Source of the DNA: Magicicada septendecula
Lineage: Eukaryota > Arthropoda > Insecta > Hemiptera > Cicadidae
Length of the DNA: 64,000 nt
Reading direction: 5' to 3'
Assembly (NCBI GenBank): GCA_034769895.1
Contig: CM068372.1
Coordinates: 233,882,843-233,946,842, forward strand
Positions within the stretch are counted from its first letter, which is position 1. The number at the start of each line of letters is the position of its first letter. The notes under the pieces are model-generated. The model saw nothing but the letters and a program-made list of their open reading frames with translations. It was not told where the DNA came from and made no database searches. Below, piece by piece: positions 33,442 to 42,920 of the stretch. A program made the translations under genes and the position numbers.

Positions 33442-34117
33442 CAGTGGCGTGACGTGGGTACATAACACCTATTGCCGGTTGTGATAGGCCTGAAACTTTA
33501 CCTAAAAATTAATTCGAATTTTTTCTAGTACCAAGTGTTTTTTTTAGGGCCAAAATATACTTTTTGGAGGCAAAATATTTTTTAGAGTATTTTCTATCAT
33601 TCGCTGGCAGAAGAAGAGGGTTCCCGTTCAACGGGATCTGACTCCCATTATACTCACACAACATAAATCAGAACACAAATAATGGAATTAAAAATAATAA
33701 AGACAAACAGAGAAACACATAACTAAACAACAAAACACAAGTAGTAACTGCTGCACGTTGGTTCCGAAATGAACATAGCTGCTAACTGAGCGTTTTGCGG
33801 GTTTATACAGCGGCAACACATTGGGTGGACGAATGTGTCCCTCTCTCCCAATTTGTACAGTGGCAACTACTACAAGGTCAATGACCGTGCGCAACACAAC
33901 ATTGCCGATATCTGAGGCGGCAACACAAGACGGTGCAAGTCCCCAGCAGTTCAAAAGCAATGCTACGTTTTTCTTCAAGTTTCCCTACTAATATTGTTCG
34001 GATTTCAAATTATTCAATAACTAAAGTATTTATTCCATGATATAATTAATATTATTTTCTCTTATTTCCAGTACTGTTGCCGCCGGCAACAGCGGTTACA
34101 TGGACGCCACGCTACTG
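33442..34117. mobile_element. non-autonomous hAT element
   Basis: Ends: CAGTGGCGTGACGTGG on the left; the right end, reverse-complemented, is CAGTAGCGTGGCGTCC. The 8-bp flanks are GTGGATAT (33434-33441) and GTGAATAT (34118-34125). 676 bp without transposase. GCGGCAACA-type motifs recur inside, ending in the palindrome TGTTGCCGCCGGCAACA near 34075. Confidence 0.75.
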
Positions 34118-34125
34118 GTGAATAT

Positions 34126-34642
34126 CAACTGATTATTTATTTTTCCAGTGCGTACACATAACTTAGGTCTACTGATTATTATGGACGAATTATACAAACG
34201 TTTGAGCTGTTAAATTACGATCTACAAATTTGGTCAAACAGCAACACGCCGATTAGAGTGTGCAGGATATCTGAGGTTTTACTACGCTTAAAGTTTCATA
34301 AATACCTCGTTAACCGATAACAAGTCACACTGCGAAGCTGCGAATATTGGCGACGCATCATAAAAATATATTTTTAACAGGTTACATACGGATCTCGTAA
34401 GCATCTTAATCACATAACAGATCAAAGCAACAGGACGCTTTTTAGGAAGTGAATGTTCGTAGGTTGTAGTAAGTATTAACAAGACTAGAAGTGGACGTGT
34501 GGGTGTTCACCCACCTTGCCTCAGTCCGTCTGGATATCTCTGTTTGGCTTTATCTTTCACTCTGTAGACTTAAATTTTCATGAGTGTATCAGTTGGATCA
34601 GGCGTTCACATAGGTTGAGTGCAAATGGGTATTTTGTTTGCA
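34126..34642. other. no recognisable feature
   Basis: No supported gene or repeat. Confidence 0.4.
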
Positions 34643-34820
34643 ATATTTAATTAATAAAGTTTGTTAGTTGTTGGAATCACAAATAATGATGATGATGCCG
34701 TGATGAAGATGTACGCATCTGTATTTACATATACAGACATTTTTCCTATCTGATGATGATGAGCTGAGAGGCTCGAAAGCACTAATCAGGAATTTGTGTG
34801 CAACAGTGTAATTTCTGTTC
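34643..34820. mobile_element. PLE fold-back insertion, decayed
   Basis: The left 50 bp match the PLE leader in reverse orientation (GTTGGAATCACAAATAATGATG compared with the array left border). The right part holds a forward hammerhead and about 36 nt of leader. The flanks ATTTTGTTTGCA (34631-34642) and ATTTTTTGCA (34821-34830) look like a diverged TSD. Confidence 0.6.
34741..34792 (+). ncRNA. hammerhead ribozyme-like motif, decayed
   Basis: CTGATGA at 34750-34756, an inserted TGAT repeat, stem II GAGC/GCTC, GAAAG, and CTA at 34782-34784. Stem I is partly paired (TTCC with GGAA). The extra bases between core and stem II make activity doubtful. Confidence 0.5.
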
Positions 34821-35012
34821 ATTTTTTGCAGTTCGGTCACTTCTGACTCACTCTTTTTCCCTCCCTCTTCGACATTTGCTTTCCCTGGTGTTCATTTCTA
34901 ATCATCCTCCATTTTTATCTACGAAAGAAATAGGCTGAAAGATGATGTCAGAAGAATATATTACGAAAAACATGAACGACGGCATAAGAGGTAGCCAATT
35001 AAAACATATCAA

Positions 35013-35059
35013 ATTGGGTGGTTACCAATCAACAGGTTTAAAATACGCGCCGCCACCAG
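35013..35059 (+). mobile_element. 47-bp PLE scrap with 16-bp TSD
   Basis: AATTAAAACATATCAA occurs at 34997-35012 and 35060-35075. The 47 bp between end in TTAAAATACGCGCCGCCACC, which encodes the conserved PLE peptide LKYAPPPE and nearly equals the array sequence at 13077 and 15973. The PLE match continues for several bases into the right TSD. Confidence 0.6.
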
Positions 35060-35075
35060 AATTAAAACATATCAA

Positions 35076-36380
35076 TCGGTGGAAAACGTCGGTGTGAGTG
35101 AGTGAGTGTGTGTGTGTGTGTGTGTGTGTAGCCTATAAGATTAACTGAATTTTGTATTTCAATATTTTTTTATCTTTTGATTTTCTTTTAATAGTCAATA
35201 CGTATTGCGGAGCATAGGAATTGGTAGAAGAAAAAGTTGAGTTAACGTACTGCCACGATAAGTAGTAGCTATTTCACAGAATGTGAACATGGATGATAAA
35301 TGGTGAGGGAGAGAAAGTTGCGTGGTGTACAGTTGGATATGTTCATAACATCGCGTATCACGTCAATATAGACTTGTTATAGGCCTACTCGCTGAGCTGC
35401 AGAACTCACTCACTATATTCTCCGAAGTACATTTATTATTACACAAATTTCGACATTAGATAAGTCTTGTATATGGGAAAATTACAAACATCCGATTAAT
35501 CTGCTATTTTTGTAGTAATATAACAACTATAGAGCACAGAATCATATAGCAAACACTAAAAATTCGAAAAATTCGTGTTTGGGTTACAGTTCCTTTTAGT
35601 CTGACACTCTGCTGGATTTTCACCATTTTTCAAATTTGTGAGCTTTTTTTTGCTCCCTGGGGTTCCAGAATTTTGAAATTTCCAAACAACACTGCATTCA
35701 GATGTTAGTTAAAAAGTCTCTTTAATTTGATACCTCATATGAATTTTTGCGATTCTTATCAGAATTTTCATCCACTTTTTGAGCCCTGAAGTCCAAAAAT
35801 TTTGAAATTTTCAGAAATCAATACTATGCTCAGATTGTGGTTAAAATTCGTTTTAATTTAATGTCCGGCATGGACTTTTGCGATTTTTTCACAATTTTGA
35901 CCCCTCGTAATTTTTCCGCCCGCCAATTATTTTGGGGGGAATCAATCAAAAAAACGTTAGAGTTCCGTAGGGTAAAAGTATGGATATGTTTGCCAATTTT
36001 TACAAAACTTGATAGACGTGTTCAAAAGTTATCGTGAGACACCCCCTAAATAGACAGATAAATGTCAAACGGTCGAGTTAAAGCCGCTCACGTCGCTCTT
36101 TCAAATATATTAGTTGACAAAGAATTACTGAGACCTATGGGAACCTAACGAATGCCGTTTTTTGATCATACTGTCATATGATATGGACGTGTTCTAACAA
36201 GCACAACGAGAAAAGTAGGCCTATTCAAATAGGCGTCAGCGTAGTTGTGTAGAGGACAGCCAGGTCCAACGTGTACAGGAAGAGGGTAATGTAGATTCGG
36301 TGACGTTAAGAAGTCTCAGAGTAGACAAATGGGACAAAACAAAAGAATCGCCACGGATAACATGTTATATCGGTAACTGA
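35076..36380. other. non-coding, with a TG tract and a diverged tandem repeat
   Basis: A short TG tract lies at about 35103-35129. Around 35665-35905 two diverged copies of a roughly 120-150 bp unit follow each other, each with AATTTTGAAATTTTC, a CAGAT..GGTTAAAA-like segment and TTTTGCGATT. No gene was recognised. Confidence 0.5.
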
Positions 36381-36717
36381 TAACTTGTAAGGGATACCAC
36401 GAACAATTTGCAAAACAGCTGCGGCAGGGTGTGACCAGAAGACAATTGCCAACAAACAATTCGACGTAGTCAGGAAACAGACGAACTGCGTAGTTACCGT
36501 GCACTTACAATGACGCTGATGAGTAATCGTCCAGCACAAAGGGTGTACAACTTGAAATGAGGGTGAAAACGCCCCACACCACAAACAATAACGTACGACG
36601 CAGTTAGAGATATTAAACGTCTCGCACGATGCAGAGTAGAAGGAATGAGAATAGTCATTCTGGTCACACCCTGCGGCAGCTGTTTTGCAAATTGTTCGCG
36701 GTATCCCTTACAAGTTA
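36381..36717. repeat. inverted repeat, 62-bp arms
   Basis: The left arm at about 36381-36442 is repeated in reverse complement at about 36656-36717, with few mismatches and a 213-nt spacer. The right arm runs straight into the Gypsy LTR, sharing its first bases GTTA. Confidence 0.8.
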
Positions 36718-37286
36718 CGACGGTCTACTTGATCGTCGTAGGTACAGTGGAAAACAAATTACAAGACTCCAATTAAGTCACTAATCACCAGCTTTAATTT
36801 TCACAGTTAAACAGTTCTTAATAACAATACAATCTATTATAATAAATCAAATAAAAATTGTTCACACGCAAATAAATGTCAACTAATATTAAAACACAAT
36901 TGTATTACAATATACCGTCCGGTTATAAAACACAACACTTAACTAATAACCACTTGAACGCACACAGTAATATCGCCAAATAATCACTTGTAATCGTCCG
37001 ACAATAAACTCGGACCGCACTGTAAATATATCGCGACTAATACTGAAAACTAAGGCCGCTGCCGCCATGTATTTATACCTCCGCTCACAGATCAGAACCT
37101 TCCAAACTACGTCTTAGCGCCAGTGTGAACTACGTAATTAATTGCGGCCTTGACACAGTCTGCGCGGCTGGCGACTTCGATAAAACTCTCGAGAATGCGT
37201 CTAGAGTCACGTATGCCACACACATTAGAGCGAGATTGTTCTGGCACATTCGACAAACACGTAGATTGTTCTGTGATGTCGTAACA
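36713..37286 (-). repeat. 3' LTR of Gypsy element
   Basis: 574 bp, ending GTCGTAACA on the inner side. The outer first base is A instead of the expected T (AGTTACGAC compared with TGTTACGAC), where the LTR touches the inverted repeat. It is closely similar to the 5' LTR with small indels. Confidence 0.88.
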
Positions 37287-37298
37287 CTCCCCCTCCTT
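37287..37298 (-). promoter_or_regulatory. polypurine tract
   Basis: On the minus strand AAGGAGGGGGAG abuts the 3' LTR. It is the expected primer site for plus-strand DNA synthesis and overlaps the pol stop codon. Confidence 0.75.
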
Positions 37299-38096
37299 AA
37301 GCCTGTTCGTCCCGAACTGGCAAATCGTCTCTGAAGTAGTACTTAGCCAGGCGATCTATGTGGACGACCTTGAACTTTCGCTGTCCTTCCTGTTGAATCC
37401 GATAAACAACATCGTTGATTCTTTTTTTCACAGTATAGGGTCCTAGGGTCCTTCCAAGTTAGTTTGCAACTTAGGTGAGCGACCACGACGGCGCTTTGGG
37501 TTGAACAACCAGACCTGATCTCCTTCTTGGAAACCCACACTATTGCTGCGAATGTCATACCGAGTTTTCATTTTATCACTGGAAATCTTCAGCCGTCCTC
37601 TTACCAAGCGATTCATTTCTCGCAGTTGGTTTTCTAATTGCGAGGAATAGTTTTGTGGCTCTTGGGACTGAGTCTCAGGTGATCCGAACATTAAGTCCCC
37701 AGGAAGACGAATCTCCCGCCCAAACACCAATTTTGCTGGAGTCATGCCGGTTGTGTCGTGTACTGATGATCTATACGCCATGAGGAATAGTGGTATACGT
37801 TGGTCCCAGTCTGTTTGGTTCTCGTCAAAAACCTTCGAAAGATGCTGCTCAAGTGTCATATTGAATCTCTCAACCATCCCGTCCGACTGGGGATGCAGAG
37901 GCGTTGTCCTGGTCTTTCGAATTCCGAGTAGACGGCATAATTCTTTAAACACTCCTGATTCGAAATTTCTCCCTTGATCCGTATGCATTTCCATAGGGGC
38001 TCCATAACAGCAACAGAAGTTGTGAACTAACTGATTTGCCAAAGTGGTAACCACCTGATTTGGAATTGCGTAGGCTTCCACCCACTTAATAGTCAC
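37299..38096 (-). pseudogene. Gypsy integrase core and C-terminal domain
   Basis: Reads IKWVEAYAIPNQ, then the second catalytic aspartate in HTDQGRNFES, HPQSDGMVERFNMTLEQHL with the catalytic glutamate, and MAYRSSVHDTTGMTPAKLVF. The C-terminal binding part follows (FQEGDQVWLFNPKRRRGRSP). Near 37443 the frame shifts; the last 45 codons (YTVKKRINDVVYRIQQEGQ to RDDLPVRDEQA) continue in another frame and end at the polypurine tract. The first aspartate lies in the preceding fragment. Integrase inserts the cDNA into the chromosome; this copy is split by frameshifts at both ends. Confidence 0.9.
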
Positions 38097-38805
38097 CTAC
38101 AACCATGATGTACCGGTTTCCATCGTCAGTAATTGGGAATGGTCCAGCAATGTCTATGGCAATTCTCTCGAAAGGCAGTCCAACGTTATACTGTCTCATT
38201 TCCCCCCTGCTTCTGGTTTGTGGACCCTTGCTTGCAGCACATATTTCACACGTCCGAACCCATTCCTCTACGTCGTGGCGAAGATGAAACCAATAGAATC
38301 GCTTCTGTATTTTATCAAGGGTTTTGTTAACGCCAAGATGGTCTCCAGATGTTCCATCATGCATCTCCTTCAAAACAGACTGCACTTTACTTCGGGGAAC
38401 TATCAACTGCATGACCATGTCTCGTCCATCTGCACTTTCCCAAACCCTTTTCAGCAGTCCGTTTTCTAAGGTAAGAGATTCCCATTGTGCCCAGTAGCCC
38501 TTCAGAACTTCGGAACCATGGCAGATATATTGCCAATCCGGGCGGCGACCTTCCTCTTTTGCTGTCAAGGTCGGTCCAATGTCTTCATCAGTCATTTGTT
38601 CTTGTCGACAATCTTCTGTCGTCCAGCCGTCTGCCAGGAAATCTACTGTGATGGCGTGAACATGTTCGCTGGCGTTTTGTTCTTCCTTTCTGTGGCAATG
38701 TCGGCAGTCTTCCGGGCACGGTCTTTTTGATAAGCCATGCAGGCGCCCCTGTCGATGTTGTACCTTGAAGTTGTCCTCTTGCAGACGTTCAAGCCACGTT
38801 GCCAA
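38086..38805 (-). pseudogene. Gypsy RNase H end and integrase zinc-binding/N-core region
   Basis: 240 codons: WLERLQEDNFKVQHRQGRLH completes RNase H, but the usual NADALSR segment is shortened to GLSKR, a small in-frame loss of the conserved aspartate block. A spacer is followed by the integrase HHCC zinc finger (HDGTSGDHLG, then CEICAASK) and the first catalytic aspartate in ERIAIDIAGPFPI. The frame breaks at VVGDY (38086) by a one-base loss, with continuation in the next fragment. Confidence 0.9.
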
Positions 38806-39094
38806 CTTCCGGATTTTTAAATCTCAAGAGCCTTGCAATCGCGCCATGGTCGGTACGTAGTGAAAACTTTCTTCCATAGAGGTATTTATGGAAGTGCTCC
38901 AACGCTTGGACGATTCCCAGCAATTCTCTCCTTGTAACGCAATAATTCCTCTCCTGTTTAGAAAGTGTCTTGCTGTAATACGCTATTACTCGTTCTTCAT
39001 CGTTTTGGACTTGAGACAAAACTGCTCCTAGACCAGTATTGCTTGCGTCTGTGTCCACAACGTACTTCTCTTCGGAAGCTGGGAAAGCGATCAT
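38789..39094 (-). pseudogene. Gypsy RNase H domain
   Basis: 101 codons with YVVDTDASNTGLGAVLSQ (first catalytic aspartate), IAYYSKTLSKQERNY, TRRELLGIVQALEHFHKYL (catalytic glutamate) and FSLRTDHGAI (third aspartate). RNase H removes the RNA strand after reverse transcription. Frameshifts separate it from RT (near 39095-39130) and from the following fragment (near 38800, where PEGQVA is expected). The core itself looks complete. Confidence 0.9.
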
Positions 39095-39135
39095 AATGCA
39101 ATTTTCAAAGTCCTAAATGCTTGATCACACTCCCT

Positions 39136-39893
39136 CTACCACTGGAAGTTTCGTTTATTTTTCGTTAGCTCATGTAGTGGTTTAGCAATTGTAACGAAGC
39201 CTTTCACAAAACGTTTGTAATATGAGCATAACCCCAGGAAACCCCGAACTTCGTGTTTACTCTTCGGCACTGGCCAGTCTCTTACGGTGTCTACTTTATT
39301 AGGATCCATAATAACACCCGCTGCCGAAACCAGAGGGCCCAGATAGTGTACTTCCTCCTGGAATAGAGAACACTTCTTTGGGCTCAGCTTCAGTTGGGCA
39401 CCGTGAATTCTAGTTAGAACCTCCTTAAGGTTTTCCAAATGGTCTTTGAAAGTCTTCCAGATGACTATGACATAGTCTAAATAAACAAGGCAAGTTTTCC
39501 ATGTCAGGCCTCGGAGTACCATGTCCATCAATCTTTCAAATGTTGCCGGTGCACTACAGAGTCCAAATAGAATGACGTTAAATTGGAATAAGCCACTTGG
39601 GGTCGAGAAAGGGGTTTTTTCCTTGTCTTCTTGATGAAGACCCACTTGCCAGTATCCACTCTTCAGGTCCAATGTGGAAAACCACTGTGCTCCGGACAAC
39701 GTGTCGAGTGTATCGTCAACGCGAGGTAATGGATAGCTGTCTTTCTTTGTAACGTCATTTAACCTCCGGTAGTCTAAGCAGAAACGCAATCCACCATCCT
39801 TCTTCGCTACCAGCACTACAGGAGAAGACCAAGAACATGACGAAGGTTCGATTACTCCCTCTGCCAACATGTCCTGTACTACCGAGACATTTC
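39136..39893 (-). pseudogene. Gypsy reverse transcriptase, catalytic motif mutated
   Basis: About 250 codons: MLAEGVIEPSSCSWSSPVVL, FCLDYRRLNDVTKKDSYPLP, WFSTLDLKSGYWQV (first aspartate), then YLDYVIV where YLDDIIV is expected. The second active-site aspartate is tyrosine (GAC TAT), which should abolish DNA synthesis. FLGLCSYYKRFVKGF marks the thumb. Upstream, a frameshift near 39885 separates VVQDML from the protease frame. Downstream a TAG follows FQW at 39133-39135. The fingers-to-thumb order is otherwise regular for Ty3/Gypsy. Confidence 0.92.
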
Positions 39894-40853
39894 CTCTTGG
39901 TTAGATAATGGAGGCATTCGAGGAGGTTGGCGTGTCGGTGTTGTGTCCCCGGTATTGATGCGATGTTGCACAAGAGAGGTTCTTCCCAGTGACTGTCCCC
40001 GAACTCCAAAACAATCTTTGAATTCATGTAAAAACTGTCTGAGTTCTTTTACCTCACCACTTGAGAGGTCGTTAGAAGATCTGTTCAATAATTCTTGCAG
40101 TTCCTCTGGTAATTTGGAATTATCCGAAGCACTGGATCTTCGTTGCGTCATTCCGGCTACCCAGGCCACAGGAGTCAATTTGCCTAGGACCGTATTGCTT
40201 TGTAAAGTGATAGCTTGATCCAAAATATTCGCCACTCTAGTAGGTACATTTCCGGTTTCGTCAGATTTTACTAAACGTCTGGCAATTAGTATGCCCAGTG
40301 TGCTGACTACCTGGGGTTCGAATATAGAGCACTGGTTGCCCCTAGAATCTACCTCGGTTCTTACCATGATGATCTTTTCGGAGTTTGGCGGAACAGTTAC
40401 GGCCACTTGGTTTATGACGTCCATCAATTTTTCTGCTGTTGTCATTGTTGATAGCATTACCTCTTCGCCTCCGATTTTCAAGACATTGTTTTTGAAGTCG
40501 ACTATAAATCCATATGCGTTCATAATGTCCACACCAAGAATTGCTTCATCCACAATCTCTGCAACAAGTACTTGATAATTAAACTCAAGTCGACCGAGGC
40601 GTAGGTGTATCTCCACTTTTCCATACGCTTTTACAGGCCGTCCAGTAGCTGTTCGGAAGCTGCAAGAGCACCAGATTGGCTTGAGATCTTTCACCACGTC
40701 GGGGCGCACAATAGAAACTGTTGCGCCTGTGTCAACTGTAATCGAGGTTGGCCTTTCTTGAACAAATCCGGTAACTACCAAGCTCCCGCTGTTTTTCTGA
40801 AGTGTAGAAATTGCGTATTGTCTAGGGGTTTCATTCCTCCAGTTAGTCAGCAC
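39879..40853 (-). pseudogene. Gypsy aspartic protease and pol N-terminal region
   Basis: 324 codons. The protease active site reads SITVDTGATVSIVRP (about residues 36-51), with the flap and C-terminal AILGVDIMNAYGF near residue 107. The remainder is the linker between protease and RT, ending in INTGDTTPTRQPPRMPP, the usual start of RT. It begins 17 bp after the gag stop (40871), a spacing that suggests a frameshift or reinitiation between gag and pol. The fragment ends by frameshift at EEMSR. Confidence 0.9.
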
Positions 40854-40870
40854 ACGCCCCGTTGAACCGA

Positions 40871-41644
40871 CTATTGCTCGTTTCCCTGCTGCTGAATTCT
40901 AACCCGACAATCTCGTTGTAGATGTCCAGGTTTCCCACATCTATAACACTTCGGTCTTCCATCCTTTCTTATTTTATTCTGTGGCGCCGACCGTCGAGTC
41001 TCTTTTCCTTGTTCTTCTTCCTTATTGTCTGTGCCGTCGCGATCTTTTATCGCGCGGACTTTATGACTTGTCCAACCAGACGCTGATTTGGCGGCATTAA
41101 ATTGCAAAGGATATACCAGGCCGTCCGCACTGTTTTGGTGTCTTGCCATTCGTAACACTTGCTGTAATTCGTTATCTTGGACACCGGCAGTAAATGTCTG
41201 CATCGCAAAACTCGTTCGAAAATCTTCTGGTGTTGCAGGATAGGCCAGTCTAATTAGTCTGTCGATACTTGCTTCAAACTCTTGAAGGCTCTCCCCGGAA
41301 TGCTGTCGCCTTGCTCTCAACTGGATGAAGTACACATCTCGCAAATGTTTATCACCATACCGTAATTCTAGAGCTCTTTTCAACTCGGCATTGATGTTCG
41401 GGCTGTCAGGTGGCACTTTCTGTAGTAGTTCTGCCGCGGGTCTTTTTAATGAGAGAACGAGTGAAACTGCCTTGTCTTTCTCTGTCCATTTATTTGCATA
41501 TGCAGCAGCTTCAAATTGGCGGAGGTACGTTGCCCAGTGACTGCTTCCGTCAAAGGTTGGAGCTTTGACATGAACTGTCCCTACTGCAGGCAAAGTGAGT
41601 TTCTCTATTGACTTATTTTCTGTGTCTTTTTCTGTCTGTATCAT
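40871..41644 (-). pseudogene. Gypsy gag capsid and nucleocapsid region
   Basis: 257 codons. Retrotransposon gag capsid signature: APTFDGSSHWATYLRQFEAA, LVLSLKRPAAELLQKVP, LRDVYFIQLRARRQHSGESL, YPATPEDFRT. A basic linker precedes one CCHC zinc knuckle, CYRCGKPGHLQRDC, at the C terminus. It packages the RNA into virus-like particles. It is separated from the upstream coiled-coil part of gag by frame loss around 41650-41683. The ATG at 41644 is probably internal. Confidence 0.9.
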
Positions 41645-41682
41645 TGGTACAGTCTGTTCACAAAGTTGTTTTGGTTGTAACT

Positions 41683-42243
41683 TCAGTCACTGCTAGACTT
41701 CATTATTAATCTGCTCTTTATATTTGTAATCGAGTCTTCTATTTTTGTTGACATAGCTTCTTCCAAACTCGTGACAAATCTTTCTACTTCAGCTGTTTTA
41801 TTAGACATCGATTCTTCAACACTCGAGACAGATTTTTCTACTTCAGCCATTTTTAATGTCATTGATTCTTGTACCTCTGATATTTTAGTAACTTGTTTAA
41901 CAAAAAGCTCACCTCGTCGTAGGAGACCCAATTCTGCGGTACTATGTTCTTGCATCTGTTTCTGCTCCTGTATTAATGCTTTGATTTCTTCTGTTCCACG
42001 ATTCCGTTCCTCTGCCTCCTGTTGTCGTCGTTCCTCTATCTCTAGCACTAGTGCTTTCTGACGTTCCTCAGCCTCTTATCTTTCCTGCCTTCGTTCCTCT
42101 TTATGTCGTCTTTCTGCTTCTTCCGCCTCCTGCCTGCGTTCTATCTCTGCTTCTTCTCTTTCTTATCTTCGTTCTTCTTTTGTCGCTTCCCGTGTCTGCC
42201 GCAGCAGCGCTTGGAAAGCTTCCATCATCTGACTGGCATCCAT
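41683..42243 (-). pseudogene. Gypsy gag N-terminal coiled-coil part with two nonsense codons
   Basis: It begins at ATG 42241-42243 (MDASQMMEAFQALLRQTREA), 70 nt inside the PBS, a plausible native start. A long E/R/Q-rich helical stretch follows, interrupted by in-frame TAA codons near 42163 and at 42076-42078, both where the repetitive context suggests glutamine CAA. From 42048 it is open to 41683 and ends in KSSSD. Heptad-like E/K/Q spacing suggests a coiled coil. The function beyond gag assembly is not evident. Confidence 0.75.
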
Positions 42244-42313
42244 TGTTTACCGATTAGTTACGAATTACCTCGTCTCGTGCAAAGTGTCCACTGTTTCCAC
42301 TGTTACCGTTCTA

Positions 42314-42330
42314 TCCCACTTCTGACACCA
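42314..42330 (-). promoter_or_regulatory. primer-binding site, tRNA-Leu
   Basis: On the minus strand it reads TGGTGTCAGAAGTGGGA, complementary to the 3' end TCCCACTTCTGACA plus CCA of animal tRNA-Leu. It lies one base from the LTR. Confidence 0.78.
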
Positions 42331-42331
42331 C

Positions 42332-42920
42332 TGTTACGACGGTCTACTTGATCGTCGTAGGTACAGTGGAAAACAAATTACAAAACTCCAATTAAGTCAC
42401 TAATCACCAGCTTTAATTTTCACAGTTAAACAGTTAGTCATTAACAATACAATCTCTTATAATAAATCAAATAAAAATTGTTCACACTTGTCAACTAATA
42501 TTGTTCAAATTGTCAACTAATATTAAAACATAATTGTATTACAATATACCGTCCGGTTATAAAACACAACACTTAACTAATAACCACTTGAACACACACA
42601 GTAATATCGCCAGATAATCACTTGTAATCGTCCGACAATAAACTCGGACCGCACTGTAAATATATCGCGACTAATACTGAAAACTAAGGCAGCTGCCGCC
42701 CTGTATTTATACCTCCGCTCAGAGACCAAAACCTTCCAAACTACGTCTTAGCGCCAGTGAGAACTACGTAATTAATTGCGGCCTTGACACAGTCCGCGCG
42801 GCTGGCGGCTTCGATAAAACTCTCGAGAATGCGTCTAGAGTCACGTATGGCACACACATTACATCGAGATTCTTCTAGCACATTCGACAAACACGTAGAT
42901 TGTTCTGTGATGTCGTAACA
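42332..42920 (-). repeat. 5' LTR of Gypsy element
   Basis: 589 bp bounded by TGTTACGAC and GTCGTAACA. On the minus strand a TATAAATA box at about 42702-42709 is the likely promoter. A small duplication of the GTCAACTAATA segment near 42485-42520 distinguishes it from the 3' LTR. Confidence 0.9.

Larger units (their letters stand above)
36713..42920 (-). mobile_element. Ty3/Gypsy LTR retrotransposon, decayed
   Basis: Minus-strand element of 6.2 kb: 5' LTR 42332-42920, PBS 42314-42330, gag, protease, RT, RNase H and integrase in Ty3/Gypsy order, PPT 37287-37298, 3' LTR to 36713. At least eight lesions break the frames. The outer flanks do not match, so no TSD is seen. The tRNA-Leu primer fits the Mdg3/Micropia-like lineages, but this placement is tentative. 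Confidence 0.92.
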
